From Meandrina meandrites (lineage: Eukaryota > Cnidaria > Anthozoa > Scleractinia > Meandrinidae), in assembly GCA_963693305.1 (NCBI GenBank), contig OY855916.1, positions 3,485,001 to 3,549,000 on the forward strand: DNA of 64,000 nt, in the 5' to 3' direction. Below the pieces are notes generated by a model. It did not search any database. It was not told where the DNA came from and saw only the letters and a list, made by a program, of their open reading frames with translations. Of the stretch, positions 22,791 to 34,474 are shown one piece after another. A program made the position numbers and the translations under genes. The stretch's first letter is position 1, and every line of letters begins with the position of its first letter.

Positions 22791-23620
22791 ACATAGGCAC
22801 GCTAAGCGTGCAAGAGTTATTTTTTCAATTGATTGGGTGGCTTGGGTTAAGACTGGGTGTTAGTCCTGTTGGGATGGTTGAGCTATTTGTGCATGGTGCA
22901 TCACTAACTACATAGCCCCTTACTACGACTAAGAGTCATTTTTTGGAAAAAAAAATGCTTGCAGACAAAACAAGTTTTACGTGCAATTTGTTACGTCAAA
23001 ACTGTTTCGTTCAATAGTCAATTTTTATCATTTAAAAAAACAAGAACTAATTTAATCGTCAAAATGTCACGAAATGGCTTATTCTGTTAGCGCTTATTTT
23101 GTTGCTAGCTTTTTTACAACTGTAACGCGATACTTTTGTTTGTCGCAGGATACTTTTGAGCTTTTTGTTAAACACTGTAAAACGATACCTTTGCTTTTTT
23201 ACAAAACGCATGTAACATGACACTTTTGTTTATCTCACTTTTGTAACATGATACTTTTGTTTTTCTTGAAAACACCATGTCTTCATTGAGTAATCGAAAA
23301 GTAATAAACGAAGTAATAAACGAATCAAATCAAAAACTATATTTTTAGGAAAGCTTTTAAAGCGTAGTATACACCTGGAGTATTTGTTTCCTGTCGTAAA
23401 TGTAAATTTTCATTCAACAAACAGAACAAGAACTAATTAATTTTAGTTATCAAACTGTCACGGAATGACATGCTCTTATTCTAGCCTGTTACCGCTATCG
23501 ATCGTAGTTAATTTTAAAAGCAAAACCATTTTAAAGCCAATACCCATACCGGTTAATTAAATGTCTAAACGTGGTGTGTTAAGGTATAAACATAAACGCT
23601 ACTTGCCCGAGAGTCAGTAT

Positions 23621-24375
23621 TAGGCCATATTCGTATTCTCGGTATTGGACTGGATCTAGCTTGCAATGGAGGCTAATGCGGGGGAATATCATTAAAGGAG
23701 AAGTTCACTCCAGAATGGCCATTTATTTTCTTTACGCCAATAAAAAGTTTATACAAAAATATGTTATTCACCAAAATTTCAGCTTCCAACGAGCGCCAAA
23801 TCCCTACGAAATCTTTCTCTAAAGTAGCCCAAAATTGGACAACTGAACGCCGCCATCTTGGAGCTAGTAATGTATGCGTGACGTCAAAGAGCTCAGCCTG
23901 AAGTTTAGCGGGAAAATTTAAATACTCGAAACTCCTTGTTTCTTTGTGGTGGCTTTTGTCTGTCAAAATGCCTGTTTGTACAGCTCCATGTTTCTCAAAC
24001 AGAGCTCCAAGAGATACAAAAAAACCTTTCACCTTTCTTTCCTTTCAGACAAGCATTTTGACAAACAAAAGCCACTTCAAAGAAACAAGGAGTTTGAAGT
24101 ATTTAAATTTTCCCGCTAAACTTCAGGCTGAGCTCTTTGACGTCACGCATACATTACTAGCTCCAAGATGGCGGCGTTCAATTGTCGAATTTTGGGCTAC
24201 TTTAGAGAAAGATTTCGTAGGGATTTAGCGCTCGTTGGAAGCTGAAATTTTGGTGAATAACATATTTTTGTATAAACTTTTTATTGGCGTAAAAAAAAAA
24301 ATGGCCATTCTGGAGTGAACTTCTCCTTTAAAAAGAGCTTCATGTGATTTGCATGTGAAAAGATTAACCCGCATA

Positions 24376-24408
<33 letters not shown>

Positions 24409-24429
24409 CGAGAATACGAATATGGCCTA
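23621..24429. mobile_element. Foldback element with about 400-bp arms
   Basis: TAGGCCATATTCGTATTCTC at the left end is repeated inverted at the right end (GAGAATACGAATATGGCCTA). The arms match along nearly their whole length with a few indels, and the mirrored ORFs on the two strands are a consequence of this. A TA flank would fit a Tc1/mariner-like origin. It can fold into a long hairpin. Confidence 0.75.
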
Positions 24430-26481
24430 TTGAGCAAACTCTTAATTAAAACAAGAGGCCACAACACACCCTGAAGAAGGTTCCTTGCCATTTTTATGAC
24501 TCTTTGTAAACACACTAATATATAGATTTAGGCAGGCCTAAAAGCGGAGCTCCCATTTATTAATTTTTTGCTTGAATTTACAGTGTTTTGATGTCCCTGC
24601 ACTTTATTGGGTTCCCCACTTATGCACGGAGGCGCACATATCAAATTTTAGTATAAAAACTTTTTATAACTTTTACTGTACACGAATAAACCTCCTAGAG
24701 CAAATCAGTGTAAAAGAGGACCTCGATGAAGGCAAGGAAATTTGTTTTGATTTACTTCAAAACAGTCAAGGCCATACAATCAACTCAAGGCAAAAAATAA
24801 ACAGCGCGAAAAAAGTCAACACGCGGCTAAAGAAAATGAGTTCACGCCAGAACAAAGAAAAACACGGCTGCAAAACAAAACTGGCAAATTCATTGCGAGC
24901 CGGTTATGCAAGTTATTTTAAAGCAGTTTTTTTTTGTGTGAGTTGTGGCAGTTTGTGATTTCGAAGTGGTGCTCGCTATCTAACAAGCGAACAATGTAGT
25001 TTGAGCCGTCTTGTTTTGGTTCCATGATTAACTATTCTGTTTTATCGTACACGTTGCTTAATACGTTAGAGAATTTTACGTAGAGAACTACATGAATTTT
25101 CTTTGTTTCTGGTAAGCAAATGTGCGGTAGAAAAAGTCTGAACTCACTCACCCAGGCACAGGTAACACGCAACGAAACCGGCGTAAAGAATTGTTTACGA
25201 ATCTAAAATCACGCGTAGGAGATTTAACTATTTTAACATACAGAACATACACTCAGTGAAATAAACAATGCGAGCGAAAATAAAGCAGTTGGATAATAAA
25301 TCGCTTAAATTCATTTTAGTGTTCAGTATCATTGAGTAGTTTTACTAGTTTTGGTTTGGACTTGCGGGATTTTCCTCAGTATAAGTGTAGTTTGTAATAT
25401 TTTGCAAAGGCGAAACGTGTTTTTGGCCCGAGTACATGTAGTTCAATAATTTAATTTTCTTTTCAAATGAAAATCCAAAAATGAATTTTACAGTTTACTC
25501 CACTATAAACTAAAACACAGCATTTGAAACCAAACATTTAATAGACAACGTCTGTATAAAATGTACAAAGGTGATTAAAGCTAAGAGGTTTGAAAGCAGC
25601 ATTAAGAAATAATGGAATTTATAAATATGTAAGCCTACGGAAAGGTCTGAAAAACGATACAACTTCGAATTCGTTTATAAATGACTGAAGTATAAACATA
25701 TTCTCACAATAAAAATAGACTTCAGCTTAGGGTATAAATTATGTTTGTTACCTTACATTTGGAAAAGGCTTGTAAATTCTGCAGGGCAAAGCTTTCAAAC
25801 CAGCACCATATTAAATATCGGAAACGAACACGCCATTTTCCATGTGAGCTTACTCCAACTCCAACTCCATCGAGATATACATTAATATGAATTATCAGCG
25901 AAGATCAATCTCTTCCTTTCTTACGGTGTAGCTGTTGACAGTCTTTTATCCATCACTTCTTGAACTTGACCGGCTCTGAGCTCCCTTTTAGTTCGACTTA
26001 AAGTCAGCTTAATTAAGCAGCCGCAGGAACCGCAGACAGTTCTTCAACTCTCTCTGTTTTTGACTTCTTGTCCGATATATCATATTCAGGTTGGCAAACA
26101 TTTCGGATGTTCACGCTAAGAGGCTATCCCTATATCATTTGGCATACGTTTCCATGATGTAGATGAGTAAATAAAGCAAGAAATATTCACGAAGATCTAT
26201 GTTTTCCAGCAGCTTTGTTCGCCTCTTTCATTCAGCTTAAAAAGCGAACAAGGTGCCACCCGTGCCACAGATTTTTGCCGCCTCTTCATACAATCGCGTC
26301 GTTTAAGTTAAAATGAAATGTCCAGATCATTTTATAACATGAGAAAAAAACCTCTGAAGTAATGCAGTGTTCTCACAGAAATTACGACAGGTAACTCAAC
26401 TCTAAATGAACCGAATATGTTTTTGTGTCACGTTTTGCGTAAGAAGGACTCCAAATCACTCTCCAAATCAAGGACAAAGGC

Positions 26482-26645
26482 AAACAGGCAAACTCGTCCC
26501 CAGGCCTAATCCGTGCGTACGGGCGTACGTACGGACGTACGGACGGACATGACGTCATAACCAAATTTTCTCGGCTTGATGGAGTAACCAAATTATAAAG
26601 CTATGGATGCTCCGCCCGCGGGCGCCTTGGGCGCCCGCGGGAGCT
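26482..26645. repeat. ACGTACGG repeat and GC palindrome
   Basis: A short run of CGTACGG(A/G)C repeats at about 26,514-26,550 and the near-perfect palindrome CCCGCGGGCGCC-TT-GGGCGCCCGCGG at 26,615-26,641 stand out against AT-rich surroundings. Probably the terminal part of a mobile element. Confidence 0.5.
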
Positions 26646-27070
26646 CCGCTATTAACATCACAATGAGAACATTATTCTTTAAATCTGCTTTGTGCAAATG
26701 CTTTATGGACTTAATGCAATTTCTACTACAGTCAGCGAAACTAAACGAACGCTCGAATAACAATTTAGTGTTTGGTCTTTTGCCGGCGGCGTGTGTGCTG
26801 TAAGCATGCGAGCGTTTCAAATCCGGGGTTAATTCACAACTCACCGATTCCGCCTCCTACAAATCTGAAACCTTCTAATGAAATCGCTCGCTTACAACTG
26901 TGTCAGATTACTTCTCTTTTATAAACTGCAATTTCATTGGTTCTGATAGTACCTCAAACCTGATTGGTGTGACATACAAACATACCCCACTGACTGACTG
27001 ACTACACGGTCCATCGCGCCGACTAAAGAGTTATTTTTTGAAAAAATAACTCAAAATAACTCCGAGAGAG

Positions 27071-27224
27071 GACTGGGTGAATTGGCTTTTTCGTGACAGG
27101 GGTAGCGTGACGAAAAAACAATCTACAATGTACATTTCCACGAAATCGAAAATTCTAAGAATCGTGTGATTCGTTCTTCTTATTCTCCCAAATCAGTTTT
27201 TGCAGTCTCTTTGTTCGAAGGAAG
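27071..27224 (+). promoter_or_regulatory. Conserved upstream block of copy H
   Basis: Homologous to 462-625: GACTGGGTGAATTGGC, CCACGAAATCGAAAATTCTA, the box GTGATTCGTTCTTCTTATTC (27,166-27,185) and the CTCTTTGTTCGAAGGAAG leader. Only this proximal part of the upstream region is adjacent to the gene; the rest lies 4.3 kb away. Confidence 0.5.
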
Positions 27225-29000
27225 ATGTCCTCATCTCGTAACTTGGAAGAAGAAATCAGTTCTCATAGCAGTGAAGTGCTAGAGGATGTCAACAAACACG
27301 TTAAAAAAGTCTTAGACATTTTAAACCGCGAGACGAACAGAGTTCGCAAGGAAATGGAAGCACTTGATGAGGCAGCAAAGAAGCTCGAACACGTTCATTT
27401 CTCGAAAACGGTGAAACTTGATGTGGGCGGCCACCACTTCTCGACTAGTTTGGCAACCTTGAACAAAGATCCAGGTATTTTAAAATTACCTTAAAATGTG
27501 ACATCTTGAATGTTAAATTGGCTAAGGTCTTCTAAATAAGCTTAAATATTCAAAAACATAGATGCTTGTACTTTCTAGCTAAGCAAGGATACGTTCTGAG
27601 CGAATAAATGTTTCTAAATGATTCTCCTATTAGGCGTGTATTTCGAAAGCAAGTGTCAGTATGTTTTTCAAATGCTTTAGAAAAAAATAACTTTCTTGTT
27701 TCTGAAACGTTTTGAAAAATACGGCTAAACTGGGAAACACTAACGTCTAACAACACAATCCGTTCCGCATGGAAGATTCCAGGTTCTTATTCACTTGTCT
27801 TCAATTATTTTTATCTCAGGTTCGATGTTACACGCCATGTTTTCGGGAAGATTTGACACAAAGGTAAGCGAAGACGGATCTTACTTCATTGATCGCGATG
27901 GAACTCACTTCCGGTATATCCTGAATTATCTTCGCACTGGGCAGCTTATTGTGCCTAAAGACGAGCTTGTTCGAATTCGCGAAGAGCTTCTGGCTGAGGC
28001 CGAATTTTATCAAGTTGAGGGAATAATTAACGCGCTGAAACCAAAACTCCTCGGGGATTCTGCGATCTTGTCATCAGATCAACGGCAGACATTGACAAAT
28101 TGGTTGAAGGAAACCCGGACCTTTACAAACGTCAGCAACATCCTGTTATATCGTGCTTCTCGTGATGGCTGGGCTGCTTCCAATTTTCACTCTTGTTGTG
28201 ACAACAAGGCACCGACGGTGACAGTGATCAAGAGTGGAAATTACATATTTGGAGGATATACCGAGCAACCGTGGGATGGTAGGTCTTAGTTAAGGACTTA
28301 AGGAGGCTCGCAATGGTTTCCAGCTCTTACACGTCAATGGGTACTAGTAATAGAAGTCTTGATCAGCTGCTGCTACAATTTGGTATCAAACGAATGCCCA
28401 ATTTAACTCAAAAACGAGCTCGGTGACCCCCACTTTTTAATATTGATCGAGTAATGATCAGCATGTTGTTTTGCAAAGTTTCAAAAATTTCTTGGGAAAG
28501 GTTTCCGAGCCATCCTAATTTTCAAACATTTAAATAAAGTATCTTTATCAAGTGTCCTCATAGCTTTACTCATCAGCCAAGTTCATTCTTTCATCACTCC
28601 AATAACTCAATCAATGAGCTTCTTCAGTTGAACCTTTGCTTGTTCTGGGTTGTCATTATAATCGATCAGTTATTCCCTTTTTTCTTTAGTTTCTGGAAGT
28701 TACAAAAACGCACCAGACTCTTTCCTGTTCAGCCTTGTCAACCCAAGCGGTCTGCCACCAACCAAGATACCTTTGATCGCTGGACGAGAAGGAGATGCTA
28801 TGGGTAGCGACCGAAGCTATGGGCCGATATTTGGAAGTGGCCATGATCTTTCCATTGTCAATGCACCAAATTCTAACAACTGCTCTGTAAGCCTAAACAA
28901 CACTTACCAGTGTCCAGCAGGTCAGAACGCTACCACATTTTTAACAGGAAACAAAAACTTTCTTGTCAGTGAAATGGAAGTTTTTGGCTTTGAGAAGTAA
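27225..29000 (+). CDS. Copy H: intact coiled-coil/KCTD-type BTB/TLDc protein
   Basis: Exons 27,225-27,474, 27,820-28,278 and 28,690-29,000 give 339 aa. Donors are CCAG|GTATTT and GATG|GTAGGT; acceptors are CTCAG|GTTC and CTTTAG|TTTC. The N-terminal helix (LEDVNKHVKKVLDILNRE) and BTB (LDVGGHHFSTS, SMLHAMFSGRF, YFIDRDGTHFRYILNYL) are followed by a complete TLDc (LLYRASRDGWAASNFHSCC, FGGYTEQPWDG, IAGREGDAM, TYQCPAGQNATTFLTGNKNF, MEVFGFEK). Exon 3 lacks the Tyr-Cys pair in NAIYC (here DAMGSDRS). Intron 2 is short (411 bases) and includes a piece related to the piggyBac-like MITE of copy C near 28,402. It is one of three fully intact copies. Confidence 0.9.
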
Positions 29001-31055
29001 GAAGCTTATACTTTGTGGCTGATATACGATTTGCAAATAACGATTTTAATCACTTCTCAGTTATTTCTTTTTACATGTAACAGTTGATCAGTTTTGCACA
29101 GTACGTATGTTACACAAGTTGTTACATAGTACGTATGTTAATAGAGGATGATTCATTAAAAAACTCAGAGACTCAAATAAGGAAAGGCAGAATTAAACGT
29201 ATGGTGTTTTGTGTATTTTGTTTGTTTACCTTATTTCACTTTCAATAAGGCGTTGAAAAAGCCAGACGTGGTACTCACGCTTATCTTTACTACCGTGACA
29301 CAACGTTTTGCAACATGATACTTTTGTTTTTCTTTTAAACATATCTTTTCGATAATTTTGTTAATACTCGAGATAGCTGTAGCCAGATCAGCGAGTAATG
29401 CGTTCTGGGGGTGGAATAATTGGACCTCACTTAGGGACGGACCATTAGAAAAGTGATGGGGGTGAAGGGGGAATTTTAGCACGCAAGAAGTTTTTGTTTT
29501 CGGCCCTTTGCCTGTTCTAAAATCTTTTTTGACAGCAGCCCTACGCAAGAATTTTTTCTTTTTGAGAAAATCTGCTTCATGCACTATTTGATATTGAATT
29601 AATTAGAAACAGTGCTACTTTGTTTTATTAAATACAAAAGGAAGGAATAGAAGAAAGAAAATTATTTTTGAAACACTAACAGACAGTTGACCCCCACGCA
29701 AGAGCACGGGAGGTTATCAGGGGACTGTTTGGTGTCCATATACTAATTTTTAACTTCAAATTCTAATTTTAAAATCACATTAAATCTTTAATATTTCTTA
29801 TTTCTCCAAACTTTACTAATCCTTTGAGAAAAACTATCTTTTTCCAAACATCCCCAAAAACCACCAAGAAATTTACAAAACACCGCTAAACATAGCTTTG
29901 TGAAATGAGCATAGAGCTTCTGGATTACTTGAAACGCGGACGAGATATTCGCATTAAACCAAGTTCAGCGGTCGAAAAACGGGCTTCAGGTGTACCCCCG
30001 CCTTGACATTACTTTCCATTTTTAAGTCTATTTCATGACATAAAATACTTTTTGATTAATGTTCACTTTAACAAATTTAATTTACTGAGGGAGGTGAAAA
30101 GTAAATAGCAGTTTATAGTGACAATATACCTGTCAGGCCCGTAAGAACGAATTTTGAAGTAAGAGGGGCGAAAATTAGTTTGCATTGATTGTGAAGTATT
30201 AAAATGGGCGGGAGGCCAATTTTCTGGGGGGAGTCAGGGGCATCCTCTCTCGGGAAAATTTCGAAAATCTACACATGCTCTAATGCCTTTTGGTGCATTT
30301 TGGAACACTTTTCAAGGACAATTACAATGCTGGTTTAAAATGTTTCTTAAGTTGCGTTTCTAAGCTGTTTCCTATAAACATAAAAAGTCGACGAATTTGT
30401 TTCGAAAGCTAATTCCTGCAACGAAACCCAATAAATACCTGGTGAGTGACAGGAATTGAAGTTTGCCCGGAGTTTCACCCACTCAGGCACTATGGAAAGA
30501 ACTGATTAGCATCATGAGCGAGAACAAGACAGGTGGAAGCCAAGCATAAACTCTTAACATTCGTGTAATAGGCCACAATCCACCGCAACGAAAAAGTTGG
30601 CGACTGGTAAATTTACCTATAAATCCTGCCGAGCGAAAACCCTAGAAACGCTCATAAAAACGCACAGAAAAACTCTAAAAACTTGAACAATGCTGTTAGT
30701 GCAAGGACAAGTTCCACAGAAACGTGGCTGTCTTGGTGCTTAAATGTCTGTGTTAGGTTCTCAAGGTATTGTGCATAAAACCTTGTGCATGTGATAAAAT
30801 GAACGGCCGCCATCTTTTTCCGTGCAGTGGATTGAAGGGCTCCGTAATACGTCAGTGAAACTGGGCCTTATGCGAGGTATGCCAGGAGAGAAGGGCATGC
30901 TAAGCCATGACTGTTAAACCTCTTAGCCCATTCGTTATCATCAAACATGAAAAAGTGGAGAGCAAAATTGACTGCAAGCAGTATCTCTCTCTGGGTCTAG
31001 CAAAATGACAGAACACATTATTTATGATTTTTACCCAAAAAACGTCCTCTCTATT
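29001..31055 (+). other. Intergenic region between copy H and the orphan exon
   Basis: Starts with the UTR homologous to the other copies (to about 29,160). After that only repeat-like DNA is seen. The segment at about 30,360-30,860 (AGTCGACGAATTTGTTTCGA, GAGTTTCACCCACTCAGGCAC) is repeated at 63,450-63,990. No gene is supported. Confidence 0.5.
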
Positions 31056-31178
31056 TCCAACAACTGCTGCGTCAGGCTGAACAACACGTACCAGTGTCCA
31101 GCAGGTCAGAATGCCGACACGTTTTTAACAGGAAATACAGACTTTCTTGTCAGTGAAATGGAAGTTTTTGGCTTTTAG
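31056..31178 (+). pseudogene. Orphan 3' half of a TLDc exon 3
   Basis: It encodes 40 residues homologous to the end of exon 3 (NNTYQCPAGQNADTFLTG, FLVSEMEVFGF) and then TAG, followed by a typical array 3' UTR with AATAAA at 31,302-31,307. Homology to exon 3 stops abruptly at the 5' side, and no exon 1 or 2 lies upstream. It marks a deleted gene copy. Confidence 0.85.
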
Positions 31179-33340
31179 AAGTAAGAAGCTTATACTTTCT
31201 GAATTATTGAAATATGATTTGCAAAAAATCACAACTCAGATATTTCGTTGTAATAGTTGAATAGTTGTTACACAGTAGGTCTATAAGAGATAATTCATTT
31301 AAATAAACTTTTTAAAGTCAGTTTATACTTTTGTTATTTTATTGATGCTAGCCCAAATTTCCCCGACTCCATTAAATTGCTTGATTATAATTCGGCTAAC
31401 ATTCTTCCAGATGTTCAAACTGATTTATATGTGACGTCTTTAAATAAAGAAACTCAATGAGGTTTATTTCGCAATTCAATAAATTAACTCGGCGCTCCAT
31501 AATATACGAGACCATGTTCCTTTAAGTCTTAATGCTAAAGAAATAGCAAACGAAAGGTTTAGGTATACAATGTTATACAGGTTGTTTAAGGGCCAATTCA
31601 CACCAGCGGACAAATTTTGTAAAAATTGGTAGATTTCATCACTTGTGTGTCACTTGTTACAGAAAACAAGTGCGGAAAACAAAGAAGCAGTTGTCTTATG
31701 ATTGGTCCGCGTTGCACGCGCGATACATTTTGTCAAACAATCGCAAAAACAAGTGCGAACGACTTTTTGGACAAGGGCAAATTTTGTCAAAACGGACAAA
31801 TCTTCAAAGGGGCCGATGTCCTGCCTCAAGGCAGGACAAGTCATGACAAGTCGCATTCCACTACTACGCCCTCGTAATGCCGGATAACAATACGTTGTTG
31901 ATTGGCTATATTGTGTTCGGTATGGATTGTACTAAAAAACAACGCGAAATGCTTCCACGATAGGCGGCAAAACACGTTTGTGTGCCGAGGTGAGGTCGTG
32001 GAAGGATGGTAATACCGGGTTTGGAACAAAAGAATGCGGAGGGAACCAGTTTGCGCCGATAAATGGAGGGGAAAAGAAATAGTTTTCTTGCGACATTTTC
32101 CCCGCACTAGCACAAAAAAACTTCAGTACACGCGCACTTCAAATGCAAATTGTTTTAAAAATTTTCACCACGTGGATCTGCCTGATTGTTTGATGTTTGC
32201 ACAAGACTACCGTGCCGAGAAATGTACAAGGATGCCAGAAGCACGTGCAGAGCTATTGTACTAATAATTACACCTTTTGTTTTCTTCAAAATGTCTCTGA
32301 CTTGTCGCGACAATTTTGTTTTTTGTCAAAAATGTTATGGCATTTAAAACTTGTCCGCTAGTGCGAATCGGCCCTAAGGTAGTAATTGTAAAGCCTTTAA
32401 CTTCACGCATCTTAAGGATGTGCTTAAAGATTATAGCCCGGAGAGATTATAATTAAGCGCAAGTTTCAGTATGGCGAACGGCAGGGCTGTTGATTCTGTT
32501 TACTTTTCTTCGAATTATTTAATAAACCCACGAGAAAAATGGACAAAAATTCACTCGACGGTAGCCTCCAAAGGTGGGAATTTTTTTTTCCGTTTTCAAC
32601 ATAAACAATTTCTTTCTTACGTGATGTTTGATTAATCAATATTTTGTTCATTCAACGAATGAAAAAGGTAATGTGCCAATTTTAAGAACCTCGTAAAACC
32701 AGATCCAAAGATTCCTGAAGAAATTTTTAAATTGTTGAAATAAACTGTTGCTATTGTTGATATGCACGGGCACACGATGTATTTTATTCGGTTGCAGTCT
32801 TGCACTCACGTTTTCCAAGGGGTGGTTTTAAGATACCCTGTGTACGGGTACGGATAAAATTTCCGGTAGTCGACCTCACACTCGTATCCGTAACCAAATT
32901 GGTGATGATATAAGCCGGATTTGGTCTAGGACTCAGTCCTCCTTGATCAAAATTGCTTACGCATGCGTCCTCCCGTTTCAAATATGTCATGGAACCCTCA
33001 AGCCCATCAGGGGGTCCACATCCATCAGAGGACTAGAGTAAAAAATAAGGGACAGTCCTTCGCGTGCGAATTAGGGACTGGATAAGCGAATGTTGTACTA
33101 CGCCTTTGCCAGCAGTGTTAAAGATAAAAGAAGGGTTTGTACTAATAAGATATGAAGTGGAAAGCCATTAATTCTCGACTTCTGCTTGCGTTAACGCAAA
33201 TAAAGCGGTGGCTGATCAAAACAGAACCACTCCAGAGAGATAATGTACAAATGATATTATATTTTTTTATTTTTAGCCGTCTTTTTCCCTTTGATCCACG
33301 TGACAGGTGTAGGTAGTATAAGAAAATAATACTGACATAA
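31179..33340 (+). other. Downstream/intergenic unit after the orphan exon
   Basis: 3' UTR, the shared downstream block (31,320-31,570), then a Harbinger-like element (31,590-32,374) inserted between TTTAA and GGTAGTAATTG, which are contiguous at about 12,500 in unit B. The second conserved block (32,395-32,650) and the GGCACACGATGTATTTTATTCGG block follow. No gene is supported. Confidence 0.55.
31590..32374. mobile_element. PIF/Harbinger-like non-autonomous element, copy 2
   Basis: Ends GGGCCAATTCACACCAGCGG and CCGCTAGTGCGAATCGGCCC are flanked by TAA on both sides (31,587-31,589 and 32,375-32,377). The homologous empty site in unit B (about 12,498) reads GTTTAAGGTAG. A 3-bp TWA duplication fits PIF/Harbinger. 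Inverted orientation relative to the copy at 18,749. Confidence 0.75.
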
Positions 33341-33344
33341 ACGC

Positions 33345-34045
33345 AAAACAAAATTTCCGCGAAATCGAAAATTCCAAGAATTGAGAATTCAGAAAGCCTC
33401 AAGCTCGTTCTGATTTTTGTAATATTCTGAAAAAAAACACACACATACATTCAATGTTGGGTATAATTCCGTGAAATCAAAACTTAATTGAAGAATCGAG
33501 AACTCAAAAGCCTGAAATGAGCAGAACTATATTCCAGTGACTCGTTCTATTTATTCCACATAAAACAACCAATAATTAATGTATAAACGCATAACAAAAT
33601 TGCAGGAAGTTGAAAATTCCAGGAATATAGAATTTAGAAATTAAAGCCTCGAGAGTTGCACAACAGCTCGAGTGACGCGTTGTTCTATAAAAACATTCAA
33701 TAATGTTTACTTCCAAGAAATCGAAAATTAGAAGAATCGATTGAGAGTTGACAAAGCCCCAAGAGAGGTACAACTATTCGAGTGACTCGTTCAATCCTAT
33801 AGAAAAACATTAAATCATATATCCGCGAAATTGAAAATTAGAAGAATCGTGAGTTGAAAAAACCTCAAAAGAGGAAGTACTATTCATGCGACTTGTTCTA
33901 GTTATTCCAGACAAAAACAATCGATATTAATGTATAAACGCATAACAAAATTTTCCACGAAATCGAAATTCTAAGAATTGAGAGTTGGGAGAGCCTTGAC
34001 CGCCACAAGCAAAACAGTTCGACTTTTATTGGTCTTTTTATCCAA
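33345..34045 (+). repeat. Degenerate tandem array of the promoter-proximal module, upstream of copy D
   Basis: About six repeats of 105-130 bases. Each has a CCGCGAAATCGAAAATTCTA-like core, an AAGCCTC(A/G)AGAG-like part and a GAGTGACTCGTTCTA-like box; cores lie near 33,357, 33,470, 33,600, 33,715, 33,825 and 33,955. The same module occurs only once before copies A, B, H and I. A similar expanded array precedes copy F. Confidence 0.65.
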
Positions 34046-34059
34046 TGACTTTGTTTCAA

Positions 34060-34474
34060 GGAACGTGTTTTAACTCGGAGGAAGAAATCAGTTCTCACAG
34101 CACTGAAGTACTCGAGGATCGATCGAGGATGACAGTGAACAAACGCATCATTGAAGGAAGAGAAAGTGGTCAAAAGTTAAACAAACAACTGAAACAATGA
34201 CCAAGTAATGCCAGCTGATGGCACCTGCTTCAGTACCGTAACGAAGTCAAAGAAGGAAGAGAAAAGTGGTCAAAACAAACTGAAACAATGACCAAGTCAT
34301 GCCGATGCAAAACAATACGGATGCTACAAACAGCGAGCCAATTTTAAAAATTGGAAGTTAACTGCAGATGACACCTGCTACAGTACTGCAAAGAAGCCTT
34401 AAACATTTTAGAGACGGACAAAGTTCGGAAGCTTTTGACGAAGCAGCAGAGAAGAGCATATTCATTTCTCGATA
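34060..34474 (+). pseudogene. Broken exon 1 coil region of copy D
   Basis: 34,075-34,155 matches the start of exon 1 after its ATG (GGAAGAAATCAGTTCTCACA, GTGAACAAACGCATCATTGA). A roughly 200-base insertion with two GAAACAATGACCAAGT(A/C)ATGCC repeats interrupts it. It resumes at about 34,395 (AAACATTTTAGAGACGGACA, GACGAAGCAGCAGAGAAG). The usual ATG leader is changed and the reading frame ends at a TAA that overlaps the next ATG (TAATG). Confidence 0.65.

Larger units (their letters stand above)
22790..27065. other. About 4.3-kb insertion between upstream block and promoter of copy H
   Basis: The block interrupts sequence that is contiguous upstream of copy A. A GAGTTATTTTTTCAA motif near the left edge (about 22,816) recurs inverted near the right edge (TTGAAAAAATAACTC, about 27,038), suggesting element ends. 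Inside are a foldback element (23,621-24,429), otherwise featureless AT-rich DNA at 24,540-26,370, and a GC-rich palindrome at 26,615-26,641. No transposase or other gene is recognised. Confidence 0.4.

Noticed and set aside
23673..24228. Two overlapping 94-119 aa ORFs on opposite strands
   Set aside because: They are the same sequence read from the two arms of a foldback element.
24572..24958. 128-codon plus-strand ORF
   Set aside because: No conserved domain, no conserved splice signals and no paralogue in the array. Likely chance or decayed repeat sequence.
26593..26844. 83-codon minus-strand ORF with a Pro/Ala-rich end
   Set aside because: It overlaps a GC palindrome and repeat DNA and shows no domain. 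Taken as repeat-derived.
29231..29584. 117-codon minus-strand ORF after copy H
   Set aside because: Low-complexity basic sequence without a recognisable domain. It is not repeated in other units.
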